DNA of 64,000 nt from Marine Group I thaumarchaeote (GTDB lineage Archaea > Thermoproteota > Nitrososphaeria > Nitrososphaerales > Nitrosopumilaceae): assembly GCA_013390745.1 (NCBI GenBank), contig JACASX010000002.1, positions 62,001-126,000 of the forward strand, read 5' to 3'. A program made the position numbers and the translations under genes. Below are positions 44,057 to 52,773 of the stretch, in pieces. The number at the start of each line of letters is the position of its first letter. Position 1 is the stretch's first letter. The notes beneath the pieces are model-generated. The model made no database searches. It was not told the DNA's origin and worked only from the letters and a program-made list of their open reading frames with translations.

Positions 44057-45086
44057 TGCTTTTAGCAAGTGAGATGGCTTTCTTTTCAGTCATATCAACT
44101 TCCTTCAATATGGTATATCTTTCCGGTCTTAATGACTGAGCAATGGTTAGTGCCTTTGCAAGAACTTCAGGCTTCAATCCTATCTCTTTTGCAGTAGTTG
44201 GAGCACCTACATCCTTCAATGCCTTTACAATTTGTTTCCAGTTCTGTCCCTGCAGTTTTGAGATCAATATTGTTCCAATTCCACATTTTTCGCCATGAAG
44301 ACCTACTCCTGGCTCTAATTTGTCAACAGCATGTGAGAACAAATGTTCTGCACCTGAACACGGTCTGCTGCTGCCAGCTATGCATGATGCAACTCCCGCA
44401 CTGATAAGCGCCTCTACAATTTCTCTAACATGAAGACCTTTTTTTGAAAAACGCACAGAATTTTTTAGTAAAAATTTTGCGCTCATCAATGCTAATTCAG
44501 CAGAATATCTTCCATAATATTCACCAGTCTTATCTCTGCCGAGTTGCCAGTCTCGTACTGCTGTAATTTTTGCTATAAGATCTCCACAACCGCTTGCAAG
44601 TAGTCTTTTAGGCGCTTTTTTTATAATGTCTACATCTACAAAAACTCCAAGTGGAGCAGTAGCTACTAGTGAATGTGGTTTGTCGCCCTTAACCGATACA
44701 AATGGACTAGCTATGCCATCGTGCGAGGCAGATGTTGGTATACTGACAAACGGCTTGTTGAGATTAAATCCAATCAGCTTGGCTATATCTACGGAACGCC
44801 CACCACCAATTCCAATAACCAGTTCGCTTTTGCTTTGGCGTACTTTTTTTTCAATATCTTGTATTGTTTTTTGGTCATTTGTTTTAGCCAAATACCAATA
44901 ACATTTAATTTTAGATGCAATGAGGGACGCTTCAATTTTCTTTTGAACTATTTTTTTAACATTGCTTCCTGAAACCAAGGAAATTTTTTTTGTTTTTTTT
45001 AGTGAGTTTAGAAAACTTCCTACACTATCAATGTTTTTTTCTCCGACAACAATTTGGCGGGGCAGTTCCATTGTATGTGAAGGCAT
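44043..45086 (-). CDS. egsA: sn-Glycerol-1-phosphate dehydrogenase
   Basis: The 347-residue zinc-dependent enzyme reduces DHAP to G1P, the chirality-defining step of archaeal lipids. ELVIGIGGGRSVDIAKL near residues 92-108 binds NAD(P), FVSIPTSASHDGIASPF near 116-132, and ASCIAGSSRPCSGAEHLFSHA near 240-260 holds metal-binding His. The ATG at 45086 begins the family N-terminus; the frame from 45308 overlaps psmB. Pairs functionally with GGGP synthase at 22581. Confidence 0.93.
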   Translation of the reverse strand: MPSHTMELPRQIVVGEKNIDSVGSFLNSLKKTKKISLVSGSNVKKIVQKKIEASLIASKIKCYWYLAKTNDQKTIQDIEKKVRQSKSELVIGIGGGRSVDIAKLIGFNLNKPFVSIPTSASHDGIASPFVSVKGDKPHSLVATAPLGVFVDVDIIKKAPKRLLASGCGDLIAKITAVRDWQLGRDKTGEYYGRYSAELALMSAKFLLKNSVRFSKKGLHVREIVEALISAGVASCIAGSSRPCSGAEHLFSHAVDKLEPGVGLHGEKCGIGTILISKLQGQNWKQIVKALKDVGAPTTAKEIGLKPEVLAKALTIAQSLRPERYTILKEVDMTEKKAISLAKSTKVL

Positions 45087-45180
45087 ATTTTTTTTCCCTT
45101 TCAAGTGCTTATTATTTGCCTCACAAAAGTTATTTAAAGGGTGAAAATAACTTGAAAATATCTCAAGCGAGGTATATTCT

Positions 45181-45813
45181 ATGACTACGAATATTGAAGA
45201 TAAAATATTACACGGTACAACTACAGTAGGGATAAAGGCATCAGATGGTGTTGTACTATGTGCTGATATGAGGGCAAGCGCTGGATATTTTATTGCCAAT
45301 AACAACACAATGAAGATACAAAAGATTTACGATCATGCTGGCTTAACATTAGCTGGTGGGGTTGCAGATGCACAAAACCTAACAGACATTTTGAGATATC
45401 ATGCAAATATACACGCTATTCAAACAAACGAAAACATTCCGATAAAATCACTAGCAAGACTCTGCTCTCTCGTATTTCATCAAAATAGAGGTTATCCATT
45501 TATTGCTGACATCTTACTTGGTGGTTATGATCGTGACGGACCTGAATTAATTAATATAGATCAATTCGGCTCTGTGGAAAAAAAATCCTATGTAACAACT
45601 GGAAGCGGTTCACCTGTTGCATATGGTCTTTTAGAAAATGAGTATCGTAATGATCTTACTCTTGAAGATGCAAAAGCAATTGCTCTTCGTGCAGTGAAGG
45701 CTGCTATTGTAAGAAACATTGGAACCGGTGATGGAATCAACATCGCAACAATCGACAAAAATGGATTCCAACTTTTGACAAAGGAACAAAAAAAATCTAT
45801 CATTTCGCTTTAG
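45181..45813 (+). CDS. psmB: Proteasome subunit beta
   Basis: The 210-residue subunit has a 12-residue propeptide ending HG before TTTVGIKASDGVVLCADMR, so Thr13 is the likely catalytic N-terminus. Lys and Asp of the catalytic set are seen in ADMRAS and MKIQKIYDH, then TGSGSPVAYGLLE. It degrades unfolded or tagged proteins with alpha rings. Followed by fttA after 7 bp. Confidence 0.95.
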   Translation: MTTNIEDKILHGTTTVGIKASDGVVLCADMRASAGYFIANNNTMKIQKIYDHAGLTLAGGVADAQNLTDILRYHANIHAIQTNENIPIKSLARLCSLVFHQNRGYPFIADILLGGYDRDGPELINIDQFGSVEKKSYVTTGSGSPVAYGLLENEYRNDLTLEDAKAIALRAVKAAIVRNIGTGDGINIATIDKNGFQLLTKEQKKSIISL

Positions 45814-45820
45814 TGATTTA

Positions 45821-47755
45821 ATGCAAAAAAAGCAACAGCAGGAATTATCTAATAGCCAAAATATTATGGCAACCATACTGGCAAGTATACCCAAAGAAGC
45901 CAACGTGACCAAAATTGATTACGAGGGTCCACGATTTGCACTTTACACAAAAACTCCAAGATTCTTGATGGAAAATAATACTATAATTTCAAATCTGGTT
46001 AAGGAGATCAAAAAGCGAATTGTAATTCGAATAGATGAATCAATCAGAAAAAACGAAGACGATACAAGGAAAATTCTTATCGAAAATGTACCAAAGGAGG
46101 CAAACCTACAAGCATTGTTTTTTGATACTGCTACAGGCGAAGTCTCGATAGAGGTAAAACGTCCATGGCTTTGTCAGAGAAATGCTGAAGAGTTTAACCA
46201 TGCTGAAATTGCTGAAAAAACAGGCTGGAAGCCACGTATAAGAAAATCTACAACTAAACCATCAAACACAATCAAGGCGATAAACTACCAGCTTAAGATT
46301 TCATCATCTGATAGGATAAAGCACCTCAAACAAGTTGGCGAACAAATTTTCAGACCGCGTCTTGCACAAAAATCTGAAGTATCACTGCTAACACTTGGAG
46401 GTTTTGGCCAGGTTGGTAGGTCATGCATGTTGTTAACTACACCTGACAGCAAGGTTTTGGTTGATTGTGGAATAAACCCTGGTGCGCGCACTTCCAGAGA
46501 ATCATTTCCACGTCTTGACTGGGCAAACATAACTCTTGATGAACTAGACGCCGTGGTAATAGGTCATGCACATCTTGACCACTCGGGGTTTTTGCCAGTG
46601 CTGCTTAAGTATGGATACAAGGGCCCAATTTTCTGCACGGAACCAACGCTTCCTATGATGAATCTCATACAGCTAGATGCAATCAAGGTTGCATTAGCTC
46701 AAGGAAGAATACCGATGTATGCAGACAGAGATGTCTTTCAAGTGATGAGACAGACGATTACTATTCCTTATGGGGCAGTAACTGACATCTCACCAGACAT
46801 CAAACTGGTACTGTCAAATGCTGGACATATTTTGGGTTCTGCAACGTGTCATTTTCACATAGGCAATGGCGAGCACAACTTTGTGTACACTGGTGATATC
46901 AAATATGGCAAAAGCATGCTTCTTGAAAGTGCCAACACAAACTATCCACGGGTAGAAACCTTGCTTATCGAAAGTACATATGGTCTGAAAGAAGACATAC
47001 AACCAGATAGACAAGAAGTCGAATCCACATTTGTCGCCTCGGTCAATTCAATTCTCAAAGAGGGAGGTAAGGTTCTCATTCCTATACCTGCAGTTGGAAG
47101 GGCACAAGAGCTTATGTTAGTTATCGATCAGTATATGAAATCAGGCGATCTTGTTGAAGCTCCAGTCTTTATGGAAGGAATGATACAGGAAGCTACTGCA
47201 ATACATGAAGCTTTTCCAGAATATCTAGTAAGGGATCTCAAAAAGAAAATTTTAGAAACTGATGACAATCCATTTGATTCTGAGTACTTTACAAACATTG
47301 AACATCAGAACGGGAGGGACGAAGCGTTACGAGAAGATTCGCCATGTATTATTATTGCAACATCTGGAATGCTTGAGGGTGGACCAGTTCTTGAGTACTT
47401 TAGGAACATTGCACCACACACAAAAAACAAGATCTTGTTTGTCTCCTATCAGGTGAATGGTACACTAGGTAGAAGGGTGATGGATGGAGCCAGACAAGTT
47501 TCAATATTGGGAAAAGATGGAAAGATTGAAGTGGTTTCGATAAACTGCAGTACAGAAAGACTTGATGGTTTTAGTGGACATAGCGACTACAATCAGCTCA
47601 TGTCGTTTGTTCACAGACTACGACCTAAACTAAGACGCGTTCTTGTAAATCATGGCGAAAAGAGAAAATCGGAAAATCTGTCAATGTCAATTCGCAGAAT
47701 GTACAGAGTTTCGTCACATTACCCACAAGTTCAAGAAGCGATTAAATTATTTTAG
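45821..47755 (+). CDS. fttA: aCPSF1/FttA beta-CASP transcription termination nuclease
   Basis: The 644-residue protein has N-terminal KH-like domains (residues 1-170). The metallo-beta-lactamase core has LTLGGFGQVGRSCMLL near 191-206, zinc motif GHAHLDHSG near 247-255 and HILGSATCHF. The beta-CASP insert and the C-terminal FSGHSDYNQL and VNHGE His motif follow. It cleaves nascent RNA at U-rich ends and terminates transcription. A second ATG (MATILASIP) 16 codons in could be used. Confidence 0.95.
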   Translation: MQKKQQQELSNSQNIMATILASIPKEANVTKIDYEGPRFALYTKTPRFLMENNTIISNLVKEIKKRIVIRIDESIRKNEDDTRKILIENVPKEANLQALFFDTATGEVSIEVKRPWLCQRNAEEFNHAEIAEKTGWKPRIRKSTTKPSNTIKAINYQLKISSSDRIKHLKQVGEQIFRPRLAQKSEVSLLTLGGFGQVGRSCMLLTTPDSKVLVDCGINPGARTSRESFPRLDWANITLDELDAVVIGHAHLDHSGFLPVLLKYGYKGPIFCTEPTLPMMNLIQLDAIKVALAQGRIPMYADRDVFQVMRQTITIPYGAVTDISPDIKLVLSNAGHILGSATCHFHIGNGEHNFVYTGDIKYGKSMLLESANTNYPRVETLLIESTYGLKEDIQPDRQEVESTFVASVNSILKEGGKVLIPIPAVGRAQELMLVIDQYMKSGDLVEAPVFMEGMIQEATAIHEAFPEYLVRDLKKKILETDDNPFDSEYFTNIEHQNGRDEALREDSPCIIIATSGMLEGGPVLEYFRNIAPHTKNKILFVSYQVNGTLGRRVMDGARQVSILGKDGKIEVVSINCSTERLDGFSGHSDYNQLMSFVHRLRPKLRRVLVNHGEKRKSENLSMSIRRMYRVSSHYPQVQEAIKLF

Positions 47756-48025
47756 ATCGTAATCAGGCTTCCAAATTTTTATTCGTGGTGGAGTTACAAC
47801 AATTCTCTCTTCACCAAGTCGTGCAATGTCTGCACCTGAATCTCTTGCGATTACATATAGCTCCTCCACAATCTTCCTCAGTTTCTCAACATCCTTGTGA
47901 GCAAGTGGTGTAACGCGGAGGATTAGGATCATACCCTTTTTGATATCTTCCCTGATTGTGTGGATGTCACTAGGGTCTCTAATTGTAATTGCCTTTAGAT
48001 ATGTGGGATTTGCCTGCTTTTGCAT
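47747..48025 (-). CDS. sepF: SepF-like cell division protein
   Basis: The 92-residue protein fits SepF: YLKAITIRDPSDIHTIREDI then GMILILRVTPLAHKDVEKLRKIVEEL and ARDSGADIARLGEERIVVTPPRIKIW. The first strand-helix and the last GADIAxLGxxRIVVTP unit are characteristic. SepF anchors FtsZ in euryarchaea; this lineage divides with Cdv proteins, so its role here is open. 3' end overlaps fttA by nine bases, convergent. Confidence 0.85.
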   Translation of the reverse strand: MQKQANPTYLKAITIRDPSDIHTIREDIKKGMILILRVTPLAHKDVEKLRKIVEELYVIARDSGADIARLGEERIVVTPPRIKIWKPDYDLK

Positions 48026-48094
48026 CAGCTATCTGCGATCAGCTTCTCAAAAAAGTCTTTCTTATTTTTTTACTAGTAAATAGTAATTTGATGA

Positions 48095-49108
48095 CTAAAT
48101 TCTCAATTTTATATATGAAGTTTCTTCGGCAGGCTTTATCGAAATTTCTCTACCATCTTCATTTTTATGAACAGTAACAACACCGGTTTCATTTTTTGGT
48201 GCGTCAGAGTAACGCAGTGTAACACTAGCTGAAAACTCTACATGTTTGCCTGTGTTGTCTCCTCTTAACAAAACAGTTGGCCCAACATGTTCTTTATCTT
48301 CAAGCAAGATGTCATTCGGTAACGCCAGTACCTTGATCATCTCATTTTCATCTTTGTTTCTTCCAACAATCAGCTTTACATTTTCATCCAGCCTAAAGTG
48401 CCTTCCAATTTTTAACAAGTCTATGTCGTTTGTTGTTGGTGTTTCAATATGTTTGAACAAATCTTTAGCTCTTAACGAGAATGCAGGGTCTGTCAGGAGA
48501 CAACCTCCCCCCGCATTGGGTGGATCTTCAATACCAAATTCTTTTGCCATTTGCAGCTGTTCTTTTCTTGAACGACCTCTTATCATGCCAAGGTCTTTTC
48601 TTTTTATCAAGCCGTTCTTTTCAGGATCAGTGGCAGGCAACAATCCAGCAGACAATGGTCTGACAATTTTACCTTCCAAGCCAGACATCTTTTCAATTTT
48701 TTTTAACGCGGGTGCAAACTGACTCATAGGTCTTTGTCCAAGCACTTCGCCCGAAATAATAAATTCTGCACCAATCTCTTCCATGTGTTTCTTACCAGCT
48801 TCAAACATCATTGCTCTACAATCAATACATGGATTCATTCCAGAACCAAAACCATACTTTGGATGTTTTAGCATCTCAATGTATTCGTCTCCAAGATAAA
48901 CTGTTTTTAGATCAACTCCTAGATTATCTGCCCTTTCTCTAATCTCAAAGCCACAACCTCTACCACAATCGAAATCACAAAACGGTGTTTTGATCGCAAC
49001 TGCTGAAACTTCAAAGCCCTGCTTCTGCATTGTTTTTACAGCAAGTGTACTATCTAATCCACCAGAAAGCAATGCAACAACTTTCTTTTTCCCTTGCTTT
49101 TCTGCCAT
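48095..49108 (-). CDS. PP-loop ATPase, tRNA thiolation-like (ThiI/MnmA-like)
   Basis: The 337-residue protein has ALLSGGLDSTLAVKTM near residues 12-27 for ATP pyrophosphatase, CDFDCGRGCGFEIRERAD near 46-63, then NPCIDCRAMMFEAG near 93-106 with a CxxC pair. An NAGGGCLLTDP segment follows. These Cys suggest tRNA 2- or 4-thiouridine chemistry, perhaps via an Fe-S centre. A frame to 49153 exists; ATG at 49108 (MAEKQGKKKVVALL) is preferred. Confidence 0.8.
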   Translation of the reverse strand: MAEKQGKKKVVALLSGGLDSTLAVKTMQKQGFEVSAVAIKTPFCDFDCGRGCGFEIRERADNLGVDLKTVYLGDEYIEMLKHPKYGFGSGMNPCIDCRAMMFEAGKKHMEEIGAEFIISGEVLGQRPMSQFAPALKKIEKMSGLEGKIVRPLSAGLLPATDPEKNGLIKRKDLGMIRGRSRKEQLQMAKEFGIEDPPNAGGGCLLTDPAFSLRAKDLFKHIETPTTNDIDLLKIGRHFRLDENVKLIVGRNKDENEMIKVLALPNDILLEDKEHVGPTVLLRGDNTGKHVEFSASVTLRYSDAPKNETGVVTVHKNEDGREISIKPAEETSYIKLRI

Positions 49109-49180
49109 TAAACTTACAGAATAATATGCATATACAAACTTTGCAACATACATAAATTCACAAAAACATCTTTTTGAACA

Positions 49181-50242
49181 ATGAAGACACGCAGAAAGAG
49201 ACTGGAAAAATATTGCAATGCACTTAACTGTGATACTCTTGTGGCGTTTGAACCTGAGAACCTATTCTATCTGACTGGCTTTTGGGGAGAGGCAATAGGC
49301 ATTTTAGAAAAGGGCGGAAAAACCACGATCATTGCTCCAGAACTAGAGGCACAAAGGGCAAAGGAAGATTCAGTCAACTGCAATGTTATAACTTCGCAAA
49401 GGGGCGGTCTGGTTTCTACATTAGCTTCTACCATGAAGAAGAAAAAAATCTGCACCGATTGTCAGAACTATTCTGTAATGCAGTCATTAAAAAAATCAAT
49501 TTTAAAACTAAAACAGTCTTCTGCGCCTTTTTACAACGCACGTATAATCAAAGATTCAGAAGAGATTCGTATCTTGAAAAAAGCATCTTCTGTGATAGAT
49601 GAGATGTTTGAGCTCTGCATGCAGACAATCAAGAAAGGCAGAACGGAGTCGGAACTGCAAACAATTTTGATGTCATTTGCAAATGCAAATGATCTCTTTG
49701 ACACTGGCTATCGTTCAACTTTGAATCCATTGATAATAGCTAGCGGTACAAATTCTTCACTTCCGCATGCACAGGTTACCAAGAGAAAATTTGCAGACGG
49801 CGACATGATTACGGTAGATTTGACCTTGCGATACAAAGGATATGTGTCTGATGCAACCAGAACGTTTGGACTCGGTACCATCTCTAAGGAAAAAAGAACA
49901 GTTTACGAAATTGTAAAAGAATCGCAAAAAGTCGGACTGAAAGCTGTAAAACCACAAAAAACATGTGCATCGGTAGACCACGCATGCAGAAAAATTATAG
50001 AGGAACACAACTATGGACCACATTTCATTCATTCAACGGGTCACGGAATTGGTTTGAATGTACATGAAAACCCAAACATTTCTGGCAAAAGCAAAGAAAA
50101 GCTGAAAAAAGACATGGCAATCACAGTCGAGCCTGGTATCTATATACCAAAAAAGTTTGGTGTTCGTATCGAGGACTCGCTAATAGTAAAGGATAGCGCA
50201 TCTGTGATGCACAAATTTACAAAAGACTTGATTGTAATTTAG
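49181..50242 (+). CDS. M24 family Xaa-Pro dipeptidase
   Basis: The 353-residue metallopeptidase has an N-terminal creatinase-like domain (1-120) and a pita-bread domain: the metal ligands are in VDLTLRYKGYVSDATRTFG (Asp, Asp), HSTGHGIGLNVHENP (His), TVEPGIYIP (Glu) and VRIEDSL (Glu). It splits X-Pro dipeptides. Divergent from the PP-loop gene, sharing about 70 bp. Confidence 0.9.
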   Translation: MKTRRKRLEKYCNALNCDTLVAFEPENLFYLTGFWGEAIGILEKGGKTTIIAPELEAQRAKEDSVNCNVITSQRGGLVSTLASTMKKKKICTDCQNYSVMQSLKKSILKLKQSSAPFYNARIIKDSEEIRILKKASSVIDEMFELCMQTIKKGRTESELQTILMSFANANDLFDTGYRSTLNPLIIASGTNSSLPHAQVTKRKFADGDMITVDLTLRYKGYVSDATRTFGLGTISKEKRTVYEIVKESQKVGLKAVKPQKTCASVDHACRKIIEEHNYGPHFIHSTGHGIGLNVHENPNISGKSKEKLKKDMAITVEPGIYIPKKFGVRIEDSLIVKDSASVMHKFTKDLIVI

Positions 50243-50249
50243 TGATTAT

Positions 50250-50342
50250 TGTCTCCTAAATTATCTTAAAGCAGTATCAACAGGCTTCTTTTCTTTACAG
50301 CTTAGAATTTCCAGCGGTGGAATTTAGGAGACATTAGGAGAC
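50250..50342. repeat. 13-bp inverted repeat plus direct copy between 49181 and 50437 genes
   Basis: TGTCTCCTAAATT (50250-50262) and AATTTAGGAGACA (50321-50333) are exact reverse complements around 58 nt; ATTAGGAGAC follows at 50333-50342. The stretch between 50243 and 50436 has no gene. A long stem-loop or protein-binding site is possible. Confidence 0.65.
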
Positions 50343-50436
50343 ATTGTTCTACGACATAAAAAACAAAACCAAAACAGACTGGTTTGTCTATCTTTGTCGA
50401 CTTTTTTCTACTTTAACAATTTTTTCTAGAGAAACC

Positions 50437-50715
50437 ATGAGCAATTGGTACGACCCAGATCACCTTTCTGAGGGAAAAGTAAGAGACATCAGTGTACACG
50501 AAGAGAACCCTGACGATTGGGACTGCGAGATAGAGTTGAATTGCCATAAGACAGAAAACAGCGGCCGCGTGTCAACTGTGTTTATGAGATATTTACGCGA
50601 TAAATATGGCGAAAGCACAGCCGATAGAGCACTCAAACGCGCTCAGAAAAGAGAGCAACGTGCGAGAGGAGGAGACATGTCAACTATCTCAACAAAAATG
50701 GCAGGCGTTTTCTAG
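50437..50715 (+). CDS. Small charged hypothetical protein
   Basis: The 92-residue protein (MSNWYDPDHLSEGKVRD start) has an acidic N-terminal part with ENPDDWDCEIEL, a strand NSGRVSTVFMRYL and a basic coiled end ADRALKRAQKREQRAR. An upstream in-frame ATG at 50344 adds a Phe/Thr-rich stretch not likely coding. Family unknown. Confidence 0.6.
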   Translation: MSNWYDPDHLSEGKVRDISVHEENPDDWDCEIELNCHKTENSGRVSTVFMRYLRDKYGESTADRALKRAQKREQRARGGDMSTISTKMAGVF

Positions 50716-50764
50716 ACAAAACACATTTTGCAAACTTCATAAAGCCAGAAAAATCTGATAAATC

Positions 50765-50848
50765 ATGCCATTACGAAAAACAGGAAAGCATAAGAGATTT
50801 GCTGACCAAAAGGCTGATCGCAGAAGAAGCAAGCAGAAAAAACGCTAG
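50765..50848 (+). CDS. 27-residue basic microprotein
   Basis: ATG at 50765: MPLRKTGKHKRFADQKADR, then RRSKQKKR-stop. More than half of the residues are Lys or Arg. It could bind RNA or DNA, but no RBS or TATA is evident and the call is weak. A Cys-rich gene begins 38 bp later. Confidence 0.35.
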   Translation: MPLRKTGKHKRFADQKADRRRSKQKKR

Positions 50849-50885
50849 CTAAAAAAATTATATAATTTGTAGAAGGTTGTTTTTT

Positions 50886-51032
50886 GTGGAAGTTGAAAGT
50901 TGTGAGAACTGTAAGGATTGGCATAAAAATTTAGATTTGAAAGCAGACAAGTATGGTCAAAGTTTTCCTCTGACAAAAAATCCATTCAAGAAATGGCACG
51001 TTAACTGCAGATGCTCTTGCCATAAAAGCTAG
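50886..51032 (+). CDS. 48-residue zinc-binding microprotein
   Basis: GTG at 50886 opens 48 codons with CENCKDWHKNL at residues 6-16 and CRCSCHKS at 41-48; CxxC and CxCxCH make a likely zinc site. TTATATAA at 50858-50865 lies about 25 nt upstream of the GTG, supporting a leaderless promoter. Below typical ORF cut-offs, so often missed. Confidence 0.65.
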   Translation: MEVESCENCKDWHKNLDLKADKYGQSFPLTKNPFKKWHVNCRCSCHKS

Positions 51033-51035
51033 GGT

Positions 51036-51476
51036 CTAGTTTCTTTGAATATTTGATTTTAGATTATGTAATGATTTTGTGTAAAACTGATTCAGGAATT
51101 TAGAAAACTCTAAAAATTCTTTTTTCTTTTTATCACTAACAAAGTAAGATTGCCATGTAACTTTGACTCTACCACTGCTAACTTTTTTCATTGAGATGGT
51201 TGCTAAATACGCAAGCAATGGCAACCCTGTAATTGCAATGTAAGAAAAACCTTTTTTTGTAGACCACTCTACAACATGTTCTTCAACGTCAGAACCGTCT
51301 TCAAATGAAATTAATCTTATTGCACCAACCCCATATTTTTTTTGTGACAAAAATTTAGATGATTTTTGTTCTTCCAACCAATCTAGTTTTGTAATCTTGC
51401 TCAGTTTTTTCCAAACTGTTTCTACACTAGCTTTAATAATCACACTTCTTTTTGCTGATCCTACATGTTTTTCCAT
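51036..51476 (-). CDS. SRPBCC (START-like) family protein
   Basis: The 146-residue protein has KRSVIIKASVETVWKKLSKITKL, VGAIRLISFEDGSDVEEHVVEW, YIAITGLPLLAYLATISMK and VKVTWQSYF, then a long C-terminal helix. This is the polyketide cyclase/START-like pattern with a hydrophobic pocket. Ligand unknown. Ends three bases from the zinc microprotein gene stop, convergent. Confidence 0.75.
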   Translation of the reverse strand: MEKHVGSAKRSVIIKASVETVWKKLSKITKLDWLEEQKSSKFLSQKKYGVGAIRLISFEDGSDVEEHVVEWSTKKGFSYIAITGLPLLAYLATISMKKVSSGRVKVTWQSYFVSDKKKKEFLEFSKFLNQFYTKSLHNLKSNIQRN

Positions 51477-51486
51477 GTCAAATCTC

Positions 51487-52158
51487 TCATTGGCCTCCTA
51501 TTTTACCAGTTTTGTACTCTTCAATCATCTCTTCCAGCCTTCCTACATGATTTGATGGGTCGTCCCTGTACACGTCAAGCTTGCCGTCTTCCGTCGTGGT
51601 AAGAATTGCTATCTGGTTTACCTTCTCGCCTGTCCGCTCCTCCCAAGCGATGGAATAAAAGCTGGCTTGAACAAGATAGTTCTCATTTCTTTCATCCCTT
51701 TTTCGCGTGGCAGTTTTGAAATCGATCACAGTTAATTCCTTGTCATATTCCGCTATGCAGTCAACCCTTCCGGCAATGCCAAGACTGGTGCTGTACAATC
51801 CTTGCTCTAATGCCCTGATTCTGTCAATCTTGTCTATAGCCGGCATCATTTGGCTGAACATTCTAGATGCAAGCTCACCATAATTCCCAACAAGGTCAGT
51901 TTCAGGCTTGTTTGACAGACAGTTTTCAATTATTTGATGAACCTTTGAGCCTCTATCGGTAGCAGCTATCATGACTGCATTTGCAACCTCTTCTCCAACT
52001 GCTTTTCTCCAATCTAAAATGCCCTGAGGCGTGAAATTCTTCAAAAGCGAGGTGATCGAGATGAGTGTTCCATCTGGTGTCTCATAGTGCCGGATACCAT
52101 CAATATTGATCTGCTTAATTTTTGGAATTTCTGGATGGAGTAGGTGCGTAAATGTCAT
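51487..52158 (-). CDS. PD-(D/E)XK nuclease, phage/MGME1-like exonuclease
   Basis: The 223-residue nuclease has DRGSKVHQIIENCL near residues 68-81, then catalytic GIAGRVDCIAEYDKELTVIDFKTAT near 132-155 (Asp, Asp-x-Lys) and NYLVQASFYSIAWEE near 164-178. Such enzymes are found in phages and mitochondria and often process DNA ends. Overlaps the 3' end of the upstream gene by four bases. Slightly richer in G/C than neighbours. Confidence 0.82.
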   Translation of the reverse strand: MTFTHLLHPEIPKIKQINIDGIRHYETPDGTLISITSLLKNFTPQGILDWRKAVGEEVANAVMIAATDRGSKVHQIIENCLSNKPETDLVGNYGELASRMFSQMMPAIDKIDRIRALEQGLYSTSLGIAGRVDCIAEYDKELTVIDFKTATRKRDERNENYLVQASFYSIAWEERTGEKVNQIAILTTTEDGKLDVYRDDPSNHVGRLEEMIEEYKTGKIGGQ

Positions 52159-52457
52159 ACCTCTAATGATTTTTTGAGCGCTTTAAGAATCTCATCCCTC
52201 TGCATTTCAATCACACCTCTAATATCAAACGTGTCAACATATCCGCCAGCTGAGGCTCTAGTTGCTTTCAGCAAATAGCGAAGTGCACCCTCTTCAATCT
52301 TCCCGACATAATATCCGTACAAAAAGTCCAGCTTGCTTTCACACTTCCAAACTTTCTGAACGTCAGGAAACGTTTGGCTTACCTCCATTGGAATTTCCAT
52401 TATCCTGCTCTTGATGTAACCGTCCAATGACTTTCGTATCGTAGAGTCCCGAAGCAT
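52155..52457 (-). CDS. Hypothetical partner of PD-(D/E)XK nuclease
   Basis: The 100-residue protein from ATG at 52457 (MLRDSTIRKSLDGYIKSRIM), mainly helical with YGYYVGKIEEGALRYLLKAT. No family recognised. Overlaps the nuclease ATG by four bases, so translationally coupled. GTG at 52478 would add seven residues. Probably binds or guides the nuclease. Confidence 0.65.
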   Translation of the reverse strand: MLRDSTIRKSLDGYIKSRIMEIPMEVSQTFPDVQKVWKCESKLDFLYGYYVGKIEEGALRYLLKATRASAGGYVDTFDIRGVIEMQRDEILKALKKSLEV

Positions 52458-52515
52458 GATTTTACAACATACTGCCACCTAAAGACTATTTTATTTCTTG
52501 GACGTATTTTTTTTG

Positions 52516-52755
52516 ATGGTAAACCAAGTTCTCGTAAATGTAAAGACATCAAAAGGAACATGGGAAACCACGTTTCAGAAATCAACCAGAATAAAGGACG
52601 TGATACTTGGTTCAAGGATGCATTTTCGGTTGCCAAAAGAAGCCAATCTTGTTTTATGCAAGCAAGAGTCGCCCCATGCAGATTTTGACCTGGACCGGGC
52701 GCTGGTAAATTATAATGTTATAGACGGTGACGTCTTGCTTCTAAGAGAGGTGTGA
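52516..52755 (+). CDS. Ubiquitin-fold (beta-grasp) protein
   Basis: The 79-residue protein begins NQVLVNVKTSKGTWETTFQK, then STRIKDVILGSRMHFRLPKEANL and ends DRALVNYNVIDGDVLLLREV. The strand, helix and terminal IxDGDxLxL turn match ubiquitin-like folds such as YukD. It lacks a C-terminal GG, so it is not obviously a conjugated modifier. ATG at 52516 is preferred to 52498. Confidence 0.68.
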   Translation: MVNQVLVNVKTSKGTWETTFQKSTRIKDVILGSRMHFRLPKEANLVLCKQESPHADFDLDRALVNYNVIDGDVLLLREV

Positions 52756-52773
52756 TGATTGTTCTCTAACGGA

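Noticed and set aside
45087-45308. N-terminal extension of egsA
   Set aside because: It overlaps the first part of psmB on the other strand and has no similarity to the dehydrogenase family.
52516-52755. Ubiquitin-fold protein as a SAMP-type modifier
   Set aside because: The C-terminus ends LLREV without a terminal Gly-Gly, and no E1-like gene is nearby.
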